DNA of 64,000 nucleotides from Bacteroidota bacterium (lineage in GTDB: Bacteria > Bacteroidota > Ignavibacteria > Tepidaquicellales > Tepidaquicellaceae). The notes beneath the pieces were generated by a model that worked only from the letters and a program-made list of their open reading frames with translations, was not told where the DNA came from and searched no databases. The stretch covers positions 290,824 to 354,823 of the forward strand of contig JAFDZP010000003.1 in the NCBI GenBank assembly GCA_018266835.1, given 5' to 3'. Made by a program: the position numbers and the translations under genes. This document shows, piece by piece, positions 7,932-17,879 of the stretch. Every line of letters starts with the position of its first letter. The first letter of the stretch is position 1.

Positions 7932-8785
7932 TTTTCGGAATAACCGGAAATATTGAAAAAGAAAATCTTTATGAGGTAATTAAAGATATTGGCGATTTCC
8001 TTTTAAAAAACAAAACAGAATTCTTTATTGATTCTAAGTTGTTTATTAAGTCAACCAAAAGTATTTATAAAAAATATTCTGCACCTATTGCTTCCATATT
8101 AAAGAAAAAAGATTTGATTCTTTTATCTTTAGGGGGCGATGGCACATTTCTTAACTCAGCAAGAGTCGTAGGAAACAGAAACATTCCTATACTTGGAGTA
8201 AACCTGGGTAACCTTGGCTTCCTTGCTGAAGTCCGCGCCAATGAAATTACAGGGTTTTTAAAAGAGATGCTGAAAGGAAAATTCAGAATTACAGAAAGGA
8301 ATATTCTGGAAGCAATGGTTAACAATAAAAAAATCTATGGCTTAAATGACATTGTTATAGATAAGGCGAACTCGATAAGAATGATTAACATTGACGCATT
8401 TTTTAATGATGAAAGAATATTCAAAATGGTAGCTGACGGCATTATTATCTCTACTCCGACAGGTTCAACGGGTTATTCGCTGTCCTCAGGGGGACCTGTG
8501 ATAAGTCCTCATAGCTCTGTTTTCTCTGCAACTCCGATTTGCCCGCACTCTTTAAATATCAGACCAATTATTTTACCTGATGACGGAGAGATAACAATTA
8601 AAACTTTGGGAAGCTCTAACGCAAGAGTGACTGCAGACGGTCAGACTTACGTTACAGGAAAATCTCCTATGGAAGTTAAGTTAAGAAAAGCAGACTACAC
8701 TGTTAAACTTGTTAAAAGGATGGATAGTACTTACTTTGATACTCTTAAGAAAAAATTGTTATGGAGTGAGGATAAACGAAAATAA
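7928..8785 (+). CDS. nadK: NAD kinase
   Basis: ATP-dependent phosphorylation of NAD to NADP in the cytosol. The 285-residue protein has the GGDGT motif at 69-73, the NLGNLGFLAEV block that follows it, and TPTGSTGYSLSSGGPVISP, the second conserved NAD-kinase motif. The length is typical. It overlaps DUF1844 by 4 nt and converges on pdxJ with only 2 nt between stop codons, leaving no room for a separate terminator. Confidence 0.97.
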   Translation: MIFGITGNIEKENLYEVIKDIGDFLLKNKTEFFIDSKLFIKSTKSIYKKYSAPIASILKKKDLILLSLGGDGTFLNSARVVGNRNIPILGVNLGNLGFLAEVRANEITGFLKEMLKGKFRITERNILEAMVNNKKIYGLNDIVIDKANSIRMINIDAFFNDERIFKMVADGIIISTPTGSTGYSLSSGGPVISPHSSVFSATPICPHSLNIRPIILPDDGEITIKTLGSSNARVTADGQTYVTGKSPMEVKLRKADYTVKLVKRMDSTYFDTLKKKLLWSEDKRK

Positions 8786-8787
8786 AA

Positions 8788-9504
8788 TTACTGCAGCTGC
8801 TCTTTATACATTCTCACAACATTTTCAAATCCCATATACAACGAATCACAAACCAAAGCATGCCCTATTGAAACTTCCAGTAAGTTCGGAATATTATCAT
8901 AGAAATATTTAAGGTTATCCAGGTCCAAATCATGACCTGCATTAATCCCAATATTTAATTCAACAGCTTTTAATGCTGCCTCTCTGTATTTTGCAATTGC
9001 AGCTTCTTTCCCTGAATGAAAATCTTTTGCATAAGCCTCAGTATATAACTCTATTCTGTCAGTACCTGTCTTCTTTGCGCCTTCAACCATTTCAACAACG
9101 GGATCAACGAACAATGATGTTCTTATTCCGGCATTTTTAAAAACTGCAATAATTTCTTTAAGGTAATTTTCATTTTCAATTGTATCCCAACCATGGTCAG
9201 ATGTCAACTGATTTTGAGCATCCGGTACAAGAGTTACCTGTGTCGGCTTATTTGCTAAAACTAAATCAACAAATTTTTGCTCCCGCGGATTACCTTCTAT
9301 ATTAAATTCAGTAGTAATAATACTTTTCAATTTAGCCACATCTTCATATTTTATGTGTCTTTCATCGGGTCGGGGATGAACTGTTATACCATCTGCGCCA
9401 AACATCTGTGCGTCTATTGCTACTCTTACGACATCAGGATTATTGTGTCCCCGGCTGTTTCTTAGGAGAGCAAATTTATTAACATTAATTGAAAGCTTAG
9501 TCAT
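8788..9504 (-). CDS. pdxJ: Pyridoxine 5'-phosphate synthase
   Basis: Condenses 1-deoxyxylulose 5-phosphate with 3-amino-2-oxopropyl phosphate, the last step of DXP-dependent vitamin B6 synthesis. The 238-residue TIM barrel shows the start KLSINVNKFALLRNSRG, TVHPRPDERHI (active-site His/Arg/Glu region at 42-51), SLFVDPVV, RIELYTEAYA, GINAGHDL and the phosphate-binding end EVSIGHALV. It lies downstream of the SecB-like gene on the same strand with a 15-nt gap. Confidence 0.97.
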   Translation of the reverse strand: MTKLSINVNKFALLRNSRGHNNPDVVRVAIDAQMFGADGITVHPRPDERHIKYEDVAKLKSIITTEFNIEGNPREQKFVDLVLANKPTQVTLVPDAQNQLTSDHGWDTIENENYLKEIIAVFKNAGIRTSLFVDPVVEMVEGAKKTGTDRIELYTEAYAKDFHSGKEAAIAKYREAALKAVELNIGINAGHDLDLDNLKYFYDNIPNLLEVSIGHALVCDSLYMGFENVVRMYKEQLQ

Positions 9505-9519
9505 TTTAAACAGATGAAT

Positions 9520-10041
9520 TTAATTTTCAGGTAGTTTAATATCATATAATTGCTGTGAGCCTTCATTGTTTCTCTCTTCCATAATTTTCATTACAGTCTG
9601 CTCAACATCTATAGCAGGGAGATAATATGTTCCGCACTCAAACTGTGAAGTGACACTCGCTAAGTACCCGCGTATCTGCCCAAGAAATATTGCAAACGCA
9701 TTTATTATAAATTGTGTATCAGAAGAGTCTTTTGTTTCTTTGCTGCTTACTACTCCGTTTGCAATAAGACTTAGCTGCACTGCGCTTTTATCTAACGGCA
9801 TTCCTTCATCGTCACAATTTGTTTTAAGGTAAACAAATAAGGCGATATCGCCTTCTTCGTTTGCTTCAAAATCCAAAGATAAATCTATAGGGTATCTCTT
9901 AAGAGTATAAACATTATCGAACAGATCTAAGTTCTCACTTTCGGCAATTTCATTTGTGAGGAATGTATCAGGAAGATATGTGATTGAAATTGAACTGACC
10001 TTAAATTTTTTTAAAAATATATCTGATTCTATTGCCTGCAT
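9520..10041 (-). CDS. SecB-like protein (tentative)
   Basis: A 173-residue soluble protein. The beta-rich N-terminal half (FKVSSISITYLPDTF, IDLSLDFEANEEGDIALFVY) and the C-terminal helical segment NAFAIFLGQIRGYLASVTSQ followed by GTYYLPAIDV resemble SecB-fold proteins, where a helix is followed by G..-LP..D/N. If so, it would hold unfolded precursors for Sec export. The match is by pattern only and the family is divergent. It sits 8 nt after the aminotransferase gene and 15 nt before pdxJ, so it may be cotranscribed with the glycan genes. Confidence 0.45.
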   Translation of the reverse strand: MQAIESDIFLKKFKVSSISITYLPDTFLTNEIAESENLDLFDNVYTLKRYPIDLSLDFEANEEGDIALFVYLKTNCDDEGMPLDKSAVQLSLIANGVVSSKETKDSSDTQFIINAFAIFLGQIRGYLASVTSQFECGTYYLPAIDVEQTVMKIMEERNNEGSQQLYDIKLPEN

Positions 10042-10049
10042 ATTATAAT

Positions 10050-11177
10050 CTATTTATAAAATTCTTTTACTTTATCGCAAATATAATTTACTTCGTTTAC
10101 TTCGAGCTCGTGATACAATGGAAGTCTTAATAATCTTTCACTTTCTTTTGTTGTATACCTATCTTCCCCATGAAATCTTCCGTATTTTTTTCCGCCCACT
10201 GATGAATGCAAAGGTACGTAGTGAAATACAGATTGCACTCCGTTCTCACGCAAATGTGCAATCATTGCTTTACGTTGTTCGTAATCATTTAGCTTGAAAT
10301 AAAAGATATGACCGTTCGGTTTGCAATGTTCAGGATAAATTTGTAATTCAATATGTTCCTTATCAGCTAGAACTGACATATTTTCCCTGTAAGTATCAGC
10401 CAGCAGATTCCTTTTCTTTGTAATCTCATCTGCAATTTCAAACTGAGCGTATAAGAATGCAGCATTGAATTCACTGGGAGAATAACTTGAACCGATATCT
10501 ACCCAGCTGTATCTATCAACTATTCCGGCTTTGAATTTATTTATGTTCGTGCCTTTATCTTTTACAACTTCAGCACGCTCAGAATATTTATCATCGTTTA
10601 CCAATATTGCTCCGCCCTCGCCGCATTGAAAATTTTTTGTTTCGTGAAAGCTAAGCGTTCCGAAGTGTCCGATACTTCCTAATTGTTTTCCATGATACGT
10701 TGCATTAATACAATGCGCCGCATCTTCAACTACAAATAAGTTATGCTCTTTTGCAATCTGCATGATTTTATCCATATTGCATCCTACACCTGCGTAGTGA
10801 ACTAACACAATTGCTTTAGTTTTATCAGTAATTGCCTCTTCGATTTTATTTTCATCAATGTTCATTGTATCGGGACGAATATCCACGAACACAATTTTCG
10901 CTCCTCGCAAAACATAAGCATTTGCAGCAGATACAAATGTAAAAGAAGGCATAATAATTTCATCGCCTTCTTCTATATTCATCAATAAAGAAGTTAACTC
11001 CAAAGCATGTGTACATGATGTTGTTAGAAGTGCTTTATTTATGCTGAAATAATTCTCAAGCCATTGGTTGCATTTTCTGGTAAAGTCACCGTCACCGCAG
11101 AACTTATTATTTTTTATAACCTGCTGTAAGTACTTTTCTTCGGATTGCGTTATGAAGGGTTTATTAAATGGAATCAA
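10050..11177 (-). CDS. rffA: dTDP-4-amino-4,6-dideoxygalactose transaminase
   Basis: PLP-dependent sugar aminotransferase of the DegT/DnrJ/EryC1/StrS family that makes dTDP-4-amino-4,6-dideoxy-D-galactose from the 4-keto sugar. It is 375 residues, the normal length. It starts MIPFNKPF, carries TTSCTHALEL, EDAAH (PLP-ring Asp) and SFHETKN with the PLP lysine at K181, then GEGGA. The full-length match to RffA/WecE is good. It lies in a minus-strand envelope-glycan cluster, so the amino sugar probably enters a surface polysaccharide. Substrate stereochemistry is inferred from family. Confidence 0.88.
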   Translation of the reverse strand: MIPFNKPFITQSEEKYLQQVIKNNKFCGDGDFTRKCNQWLENYFSINKALLTTSCTHALELTSLLMNIEEGDEIIMPSFTFVSAANAYVLRGAKIVFVDIRPDTMNIDENKIEEAITDKTKAIVLVHYAGVGCNMDKIMQIAKEHNLFVVEDAAHCINATYHGKQLGSIGHFGTLSFHETKNFQCGEGGAILVNDDKYSERAEVVKDKGTNINKFKAGIVDRYSWVDIGSSYSPSEFNAAFLYAQFEIADEITKKRNLLADTYRENMSVLADKEHIELQIYPEHCKPNGHIFYFKLNDYEQRKAMIAHLRENGVQSVFHYVPLHSSVGGKKYGRFHGEDRYTTKESERLLRLPLYHELEVNEVNYICDKVKEFYK

Positions 11178-11198
11178 ATCTCTATTAATTTTTCTTTA

Positions 11199-12335
11199 TT
11201 AATTCTTCTTTAATGGAATTTTATTGTAAACATCTATAATATTATCAAACATAATATCTAAAGTAAATTTTTTATGCAATAGTTTCAATGCGTTACTTCC
11301 AAATTCCGGGAGGTGGTTTTTATTATTGAGCAAATAAATAATTTTTTCAGCCATAGCTTCGGGATTTTTATCCGCCACAAAAAAACCTGTCTCACCCTGA
11401 TCAATCATTTTTGCAACATCACCTACATCGGTCACAACTGCCGGAATTCCCTGCGCAAGAGAGTATAAGACAGAAAACGGAAACGTCTCGCCTCCCCCTT
11501 CAACAGAAGAATGCAGATAGACATCGAAAGCAGAATAAACTGCCTGCATGTCATCACGGAATCCCGGGAATATTATGTTATCATTCAGACCAAATTCGTT
11601 TGTTAAATCTTTCAATTTTTGTTCAAGATGCCCGTTGCCGACAATCATTAATTTTATATTATCAAAGTGTTTTGCAACCTGAGCGAAAGATTTCACAAGG
11701 TATTCCTGTCCTTTGAACTCAACCAATCTTCCTGTATTACCGAACAAAATCGTGTCATCTGAAATATTAAATTCATCTCGCACTTTTTTTCTTAATGCAG
11801 CATCTTTCCTCATAGAGTCCGGCTCAATGCCAAGATGTATAACTTTTATCTTTTCAGGATCAATTTTATCTTTTGATGCTAATAGTTCTTTTGTGCAAAA
11901 GCCGTCAACAAGAAAATAATTAGTGCAGTATTGATTTCGGAGCCACTGAGTAATATTATGCGAAATGGAATGATATGAATGGTTCATCGTTATATGTCCT
12001 GCTCCTGCAAACTTAGCTGCAAAGCCGGCAGCAGTCCTGTCATAATTATTATTTGTATGAACTATATCAATTTTATTTTTCTTAATATAATCATAAATAA
12101 TTTTTGTGAACTTGAATATTTCACCCTTCACAGGAAAATCAACAGGAAATAAATTTATCCCGAATGCTTTTGCTTTTTCATAAAGCAAAATTCTGGGATG
12201 GCAGCATATAGTAACATCATATCCGCGTTCCTTTAATTTCTTCCCGAACTCAAGAACAAAATACTCTCCGCCGGAATAAATATCTGAACCGTTCGTTAAT
12301 AAAACTTTCGGCTTTCTTTTTTTCTCCTGGCTCAA
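11199..12335 (-). CDS. Glycosyltransferase, family 4 (GT-B)
   Basis: A 378-residue GT-B enzyme. The N-domain has LLTNGSDIYSGGEYFVLEFG and HTNNNYDRTAAG. The C-domain has FGNTGRLVEFKGQEYLVKSF, MIVGNGHLE, IIFPGFRDD and the nucleotide-sugar binding block SSVEGGGETFPFSVLYSLAQ. It transfers a sugar onto a lipid-linked or surface glycan at the cytoplasmic face; donor and acceptor are unknown. Its start overlaps the stop of the ligase-like gene by 4 nt. Confidence 0.9.
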   Translation of the reverse strand: MSQEKKRKPKVLLTNGSDIYSGGEYFVLEFGKKLKERGYDVTICCHPRILLYEKAKAFGINLFPVDFPVKGEIFKFTKIIYDYIKKNKIDIVHTNNNYDRTAAGFAAKFAGAGHITMNHSYHSISHNITQWLRNQYCTNYFLVDGFCTKELLASKDKIDPEKIKVIHLGIEPDSMRKDAALRKKVRDEFNISDDTILFGNTGRLVEFKGQEYLVKSFAQVAKHFDNIKLMIVGNGHLEQKLKDLTNEFGLNDNIIFPGFRDDMQAVYSAFDVYLHSSVEGGGETFPFSVLYSLAQGIPAVVTDVGDVAKMIDQGETGFFVADKNPEAMAEKIIYLLNNKNHLPEFGSNALKLLHKKFTLDIMFDNIIDVYNKIPLKKN

Positions 12336-13576
12336 TTATATATGTATGACTTAAACGTTGTTGAAATGTTGAACTTATAGATGTTAAATGGAATAGCAAG
12401 AATGAAAAACAGTACGGAGAAAACCTCGGCATCGCCATAACTCCACTCAAAAATTCCCGATATGTGGAATGAAATTAAAACCAAAATACATCCGAGTATC
12501 ATCAGTTTATATTCCTGCGCAAGATTCATTTTATAATACCTTAGATATTTTAAAAATATCAGAAGAAAAAATCCCACCCACACAATGAAGCCGAGTATTC
12601 CGTTCGTTGCAAGTATCATCATTATATTGCTGTGTAAATGCGAGTGTTCGTTCGGAGTCATTTCAGGACGGTAATACTGATACACTTCCATCACTTTATT
12701 ATCACCAACTCCCAATATCGGATTGTTAATAAACATCTTCCAGCCGTTCTGCCACATGGTCAACCGTGGAGCGTTACTGTTATGGTCTAAGTTCCAGATA
12801 CTTTTTACCCGGGCAGTATATTTTTCAGGAAGGAAAAATCCACCGAGTATAATTGCAGCAATAAAAATTAAAAGAAATCTTCTGTTTACAACTAATCCTA
12901 CAATTATCATGCAGACAAAAAGAGCGACGAATACATTTCGGGACTGTGTTAAAATCATAGATATGAATACAGGTATCAAAAGTCCAATGAGCATTCTCTT
13001 ATCCATAAAGAGACTTCTTCCTTTAAGAAATAACAAAGGAAAGAATAAAAAGAAAATCAGCATTTTTATTTCACCCGATGTTAAAGGATATGCAAGGTAA
13101 TCAATGCGAATTTCACTGAATGGAGTATCTCCCAAAGAATTTTTCAAGGAGATAAAATATTGAACCAGTTCTCCCAGTGAAATTAAAGACTGTATTGCAA
13201 GCACGGCGATAAGAAGATTGAATAAAATTTTCTTATCATAAACTTTCATTATGCATACAAAGAAAATAAGGAAGAGAAGATTTCGTTTTACTCCTATCAA
13301 AGCATCTTCAGGATAGAATGCAAAAACACGTGAAAGAAAATCAATAAAGATATATAATCCGATAAAAATATTAATCCATTTCAGCTCTTTAAAAGTATCT
13401 ATATCATAAAGAAGTTTTCTGTCTAAGAAAAGAACTTCAATAATCCATAGTCCGCCCCATATACCGAACGCAATAGAAGATACTGCAATTGAAAAACTTG
13501 CAGAAAAAATCTGTATTGTCAGGCAGACGAGAATTGTAATATTTAATCTATGTCTAAGCTTTGCTAAATGTATCAA
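12332..13576 (-). CDS. O-antigen ligase / polymerase family membrane protein
   Basis: A 414-residue polytopic inner-membrane protein with roughly ten to twelve hydrophobic segments and a large periplasmic loop. That loop carries RLTMWQNGWKMFINNPILGV and NEHSHLHSNIM, the Arg and His pattern of the Wzy_C/WaaL family. It would ligate or polymerise polysaccharide on an undecaprenyl carrier. WaaL and Wzy functions cannot be told apart from sequence alone. It lies 10 nt after the GT2 gene and overlaps the GT4 gene by 4 nt. Confidence 0.85.
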   Translation of the reverse strand: MIHLAKLRHRLNITILVCLTIQIFSASFSIAVSSIAFGIWGGLWIIEVLFLDRKLLYDIDTFKELKWINIFIGLYIFIDFLSRVFAFYPEDALIGVKRNLLFLIFFVCIMKVYDKKILFNLLIAVLAIQSLISLGELVQYFISLKNSLGDTPFSEIRIDYLAYPLTSGEIKMLIFFLFFPLLFLKGRSLFMDKRMLIGLLIPVFISMILTQSRNVFVALFVCMIIVGLVVNRRFLLIFIAAIILGGFFLPEKYTARVKSIWNLDHNSNAPRLTMWQNGWKMFINNPILGVGDNKVMEVYQYYRPEMTPNEHSHLHSNIMMILATNGILGFIVWVGFFLLIFLKYLRYYKMNLAQEYKLMILGCILVLISFHISGIFEWSYGDAEVFSVLFFILAIPFNIYKFNISTTFKSYIYN

Positions 13577-13586
13577 TTGAGTTGGA

Positions 13587-14432
13587 TTATTTTTTATTTT
13601 TTATTCTTTTAACTACGGGCTCAAGAAATACTCCGAGCTTTCTTATTAATTCGGGTTTTTGCTCAGCAAGTTTCGGATCAAAATTCCAGTTCGAATTTTT
13701 TATAACTTCTTCCATTACTTTCGGATGCGTTCCTTTAAACTTCTTCAAATGACCAAGGTCATCGTAGTTACTTATTTTATTTTTAATTTCATCAACTTTT
13801 TCATCACTGTGATAAAGCTTTTCAAAATTAATTCTTTTATCTAATAAATTCTGCGGCGGCCTTACCCAGCCGTAATGGAATATCTCAGCTTTTATATCAA
13901 CTGCTTTCACATTCTGATAATTCTTATGGGCAAAATTCATTGCATCGCCCATTGAAACAATATCAGGATTTTTTTTAATTACTCTCACTTCTTTTACATA
14001 CCACTTTCTGTAATTATCCTGAATGTAATCATAGCTGCCGTAAAAATGCTTGTACTTAAATCTTAATCCTTCAACTTCATCATTGTTCAGATGCTGTTCC
14101 ATTTTTGCCTTCACTTCAGGAATATATTTTTCGTGAAGTACTTCATCTGACTGAATATAAAATCGCCAGTCGCCCGAACATCTATCCAGCGCTTTATTCG
14201 TTTCTATTGAAAGAACTTTACCGCCTTCGCGGATACTCATATCCCACTCTGATTCCAATATTTTTATTCTTTTATCACCAATGCTCTTCACCATTTCAAG
14301 TGTGTTATCATCTGACTTCCCCACGTTAACAATAAACTCGTCACACAATGGCAGCACAGATAATATTGCTTCCCTAAAAGGATATGCATACAGAACTCCG
14401 TTCCTTATAATCGTAAATCCTGATACTTTCAT
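13587..14432 (-). CDS. Glycosyltransferase, family 2 (GT-A)
   Basis: A 281-residue GT-A protein: FTIIRNGVLYAYPFREAILS (nucleotide-binding start), DEFIVNVGKSDDNTLEMV, then DWRFYIQSDEVLHE, where QSDE replaces the usual DxD-like metal site. C-terminal residues PPQNLLDKRINFEKLYH are common in this subgroup. It overlaps the ABC exporter gene by 4 nt, so it is translationally coupled to it. Donor and acceptor sugars are unknown. Confidence 0.85.
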   Translation of the reverse strand: MKVSGFTIIRNGVLYAYPFREAILSVLPLCDEFIVNVGKSDDNTLEMVKSIGDKRIKILESEWDMSIREGGKVLSIETNKALDRCSGDWRFYIQSDEVLHEKYIPEVKAKMEQHLNNDEVEGLRFKYKHFYGSYDYIQDNYRKWYVKEVRVIKKNPDIVSMGDAMNFAHKNYQNVKAVDIKAEIFHYGWVRPPQNLLDKRINFEKLYHSDEKVDEIKNKISNYDDLGHLKKFKGTHPKVMEEVIKNSNWNFDPKLAEQKPELIRKLGVFLEPVVKRIKNKK

Positions 14433-16264
14433 CCTTTAAATTCCTGATATCTGAACTGAATATTGTGAAGCTTATTGTATATTCCGTTTTTCTCGAGCAG
14501 CTCTGAGTGCTTACCGACTTCAACAATTTCACCTTTTGCAATCACAACAATTTTATCTGCGTTTTTAATTGTAGATAATCTGTGAGCAATAACTACCGAT
14601 GTTCTTCCTTCCATTAATCTTTCAATTGCCTGCTGAACTAAAATTTCTGATTCAGTATCCAGTGATGATGTAGCTTCATCTAAAATTAAAATCGGAGGAT
14701 TTTTTAACAATGCTCTTGCTATAGATAAACGCTGTCTTTCACCGCCTGAGAGTTTAACTCCCCTGTCACCAATTACCGTGTCGTAACCTGTATCAAGCTT
14801 TGAAATAAAATTGTGTGCGTTCGCTGCTTTAGCAGCATCAATAATTTTCTCCAATGAAATTTCACTTTCACCGTAGGCAATATTGTTTCTTATTGTATCA
14901 TTAAATAACAAAGTTTCCTGTGTCACAATTCCCATGAGTTTTCTTAAGTCCCCCGCCTTAACATTTTTTATATTTGTACCGTCAATTGAAATTTCACCTG
15001 ACTGTACATCGTAAAATCTCGGTATTAAATCTACTAAAGTTGATTTTCCTGCGCCGCTCGGTCCTACAAGTGCTACTATCTCACCTTTATTTATTTTAAG
15101 ATTAACATTCCCTAAAATCTCTTCGGATTTCTCATATTTGAAATTTACATTCTTAAATTCGATTGTTTCTTTAAATTCAGTTAAAGGTTTTGCATCGGGC
15201 AAATCCATTATATCGGGTTTAATATCGATTAACCCAAACACTCTTTCGGATGCTGCCGAACCTTCCTTGATGCTGTTTGTAACTTGACCTATTAGTTTTA
15301 GTGAAGGCATCATCTGCAAAAATGTACCGAGATAAACTATGAAAGTCCCTACAGTCATGTTACTTGTCTTAGTCAGAATCTGATAACCTACTATATAAAG
15401 AATAATTGCAATTGTTATAACTCCAATGGATTCAGATATTGGTGAACCCAATGCTTTCTTTCTTTCAAGCCGGGTCATATCATACTGGTAACGATTATTC
15501 TCGTAATCGAATCTTTGCTGTTCATACTTTTCCATATTGAATGCCTTTACAATTCTTATAGCACCTATGGATTCATCGAGTATCGAAGTAATGTTTGAAA
15601 TTTTTTCCTGCGAGCGCTGGCTGCTTCTTTTTAATGAGTCACCGACTTTACTTAATATTAAAGCTGTGACGGGTGCAAGCAAAAATACAATTAATGTGAG
15701 CTTCCAGTTAATAACAAATAAAATCACCGTATATAAAATCAGCATAGGGGGATCACGGAACATACTATTAATAACGGCAATTGAGGAGTCCCTCATTATC
15801 TGTACATCGTTAATAATTCTTGATATAAGATTTCCTTTTCTTTCTTCAGTAAAAAAACTTAATGGCAGACGAAGATATTGTGAATACAAATCCGAGCGCA
15901 AATCTTTTAAAACTCCCTGTTCAACTATGGTCATGTAGTAAGTCTGCATAAATGAAAAAACATTTTTTAAAACAAATGTCAGAACAATTGCAATGCACAG
16001 AAATAGCAGTACATCAAGCTTATCATACTTGGTTAAAAGAATACTGAATTCGTATATTATTCTATCTTTAATATCTCCGAAAGAAGTGATATTTTGATTA
16101 ACTATCTCTGTAGGTTTTTCCTTAAAAAGCAGGTCCACAAATGGAAAAATTGCAAGAAGGGATAGCAGGCTAAACAGTACCACAAGCAGCATAAACAGGT
16201 TTGCCATTATCAAAGGTTTGATATATGGCTTCAAATATCGCGCAAGTCTTTTATAATATTGCAT
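14429..16264 (-). CDS. MsbA-like ABC exporter (lipid/glycolipid flippase)
   Basis: A 611-residue half-transporter with six TM helices in the first ~330 residues and a C-terminal ATPase: Walker A GPSGAGKST near 401-409, Q-loop VTQE, signature LSGGERQRLSIARALL from 505, Walker B ILILDEATSSLD near 525-536, and H-loop AHRLST. Homodimers of this type flip lipid A or lipid-linked glycans across the inner membrane. As first gene of the glycan unit (GT2, ligase, GT4, aminotransferase follow) it probably exports that glycolipid. It is divergent from the TPR gene at 16348. Confidence 0.92.
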   Translation of the reverse strand: MQYYKRLARYLKPYIKPLIMANLFMLLVVLFSLLSLLAIFPFVDLLFKEKPTEIVNQNITSFGDIKDRIIYEFSILLTKYDKLDVLLFLCIAIVLTFVLKNVFSFMQTYYMTIVEQGVLKDLRSDLYSQYLRLPLSFFTEERKGNLISRIINDVQIMRDSSIAVINSMFRDPPMLILYTVILFVINWKLTLIVFLLAPVTALILSKVGDSLKRSSQRSQEKISNITSILDESIGAIRIVKAFNMEKYEQQRFDYENNRYQYDMTRLERKKALGSPISESIGVITIAIILYIVGYQILTKTSNMTVGTFIVYLGTFLQMMPSLKLIGQVTNSIKEGSAASERVFGLIDIKPDIMDLPDAKPLTEFKETIEFKNVNFKYEKSEEILGNVNLKINKGEIVALVGPSGAGKSTLVDLIPRFYDVQSGEISIDGTNIKNVKAGDLRKLMGIVTQETLLFNDTIRNNIAYGESEISLEKIIDAAKAANAHNFISKLDTGYDTVIGDRGVKLSGGERQRLSIARALLKNPPILILDEATSSLDTESEILVQQAIERLMEGRTSVVIAHRLSTIKNADKIVVIAKGEIVEVGKHSELLEKNGIYNKLHNIQFRYQEFKG

Positions 16265-16347
16265 CGCAAAAAATACTGATTTGTAAATTCAGTTGTAAGC
16301 TACATTTTTTGTAACTTTTTGATCGTCTTTGTTGTTCAATTTTTCAT

Positions 16348-17874
16348 ATGAACCCTAAAATTTTAACTCTACTTTTCCTTTTTTCAATTCTGATATACAA
16401 CCATTCTTATTCAATCGGAATTGACGACGATATCCGCTCGGGGATGAACGACATTTACAATCTTAAATTTGAAGATGCCGAATCAAAATTTATCGATATA
16501 CAAAAACGTAATCCCGATGACATAAAAGGTTACTTCTATCAGGCTGTAGTTTATTACTACAGAGCCTTACCTACAAGAGACGATAAAATGTTTGATAAGT
16601 TCATTGACCTTACCGATAATATTCTGGATAAATGCGATGCCAAGCTTGATAAAAATGAAAATGATATTGAAACACTTTATTATAAAGGGCTTACACATTC
16701 CTACCGCTCACTTATTTTTTTAAACCTGAATAAAAGTTTACTAAAGGCAGCATCTAACGGAAACGATGGATACAGAATTTTATCGGATGTTATCCAGAAG
16801 AAACCTGATTTTTATGATGCGTATATGGGACTAGGTCTCTATAAAATTGCAATCGGCTTCGTTCCTGAAAAATTTCAGTGGCTGCTTTCTATTATAGGAT
16901 TTGACGGGAACATAAAGAACGGTTTAGACCTTTTAAAAACTGCAATGGATAAAGGCAGATTTACCAGAGTTGACGCTAAAGTATATTATGCCATTTCAAG
17001 CATTACAGAAAAAGAAGATGAGAACACTGTTTCAATAAAACTTTCAAAAGAACTTTATGATGAATATCCCGAGAGCCCAATATTTAATCTTATTTATGCA
17101 ACAATGCTTTTAGAGAGAATGAAAGTTGATGAATCAATTGAGTATTGTAAAAAAGCTTTAACACTCAATACACACTCTCTCCAGCCTGAAATAAAAAAAG
17201 GAACATATGCACTTATTGGTAACGCTTACTTCAGAAAAAATGATTTTGTAAATGCTGCTGCAAGCTTAGAAGAACATCTCAAGTATGTTAATAAAGAAGA
17301 CCGCTACAATGTAAGCTGCTACACACTCGGTATCAGCTACGAAATGTCAGGCAACAGAACAAAAGCTGTTGAAAGTTATTCCAAAGCAAGAAATATTTTC
17401 ATTGATGAACGCGACGGTGAAGCAGAAAAGCTTTTCTATAGATTAAGTATGGAGAGAATCAAAAAGCCGTTGAGAGATATAGATTCTATTTCCGTAATAG
17501 CAATGAATTTAAGAGAATCAGGAAACTTTGATGCTGCTATAGAAAAGTACAACACATTACTCGAGACTTCTCAGCTTTCTAAATTTTCAACTGATGACGA
17601 TAAAGCATATTTGTATTCAAATATCGGTCATGCATATTTAATGAAAAAAGATTATAACAAAGCTATTGAGTACTTCAATAAAACAGTAGCTTTATCTCCA
17701 AAAACTGAGTTATGGCATGTGCCTCACTCATATTTTGAGCTTGGTAAAATTTACTGGAGAAAAGGCGATAAGCAAAAAGCCTCAGGATATTTTGAAAAAA
17801 TTTACGATTACTCAGATTATGATTTCAAAAATTTTCTGGAGATGCGGCTTGCTAATTTTAAAGCAAAGAATTAA
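16348..17874 (+). CDS. Secreted tetratricopeptide-repeat protein
   Basis: A 508-residue protein with a signal peptide (LTLLFLFSILIYNHSYS). TPR-like helical hairpins run throughout, clearest at about 265-340 (GTYALIGNAYFRKNDFVNAA, YTLGISYEMSGNRTKAVESY) and 400-480 (YSNIGHAYLMKKDYNKAIEY, YFELGKIYWRKGDKQKASGY). The middle contains PDFYDAYMGLGLYKIAIGF, which resembles the Iml2/TTC39-type TPR family. It is followed 5 nt later by another exported protein, so the pair is probably cotranscribed. A periplasmic scaffold role is inferred. Confidence 0.85.
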   Translation: MNPKILTLLFLFSILIYNHSYSIGIDDDIRSGMNDIYNLKFEDAESKFIDIQKRNPDDIKGYFYQAVVYYYRALPTRDDKMFDKFIDLTDNILDKCDAKLDKNENDIETLYYKGLTHSYRSLIFLNLNKSLLKAASNGNDGYRILSDVIQKKPDFYDAYMGLGLYKIAIGFVPEKFQWLLSIIGFDGNIKNGLDLLKTAMDKGRFTRVDAKVYYAISSITEKEDENTVSIKLSKELYDEYPESPIFNLIYATMLLERMKVDESIEYCKKALTLNTHSLQPEIKKGTYALIGNAYFRKNDFVNAAASLEEHLKYVNKEDRYNVSCYTLGISYEMSGNRTKAVESYSKARNIFIDERDGEAEKLFYRLSMERIKKPLRDIDSISVIAMNLRESGNFDAAIEKYNTLLETSQLSKFSTDDDKAYLYSNIGHAYLMKKDYNKAIEYFNKTVALSPKTELWHVPHSYFELGKIYWRKGDKQKASGYFEKIYDYSDYDFKNFLEMRLANFKAKN

Positions 17875-17879
17875 TAATT

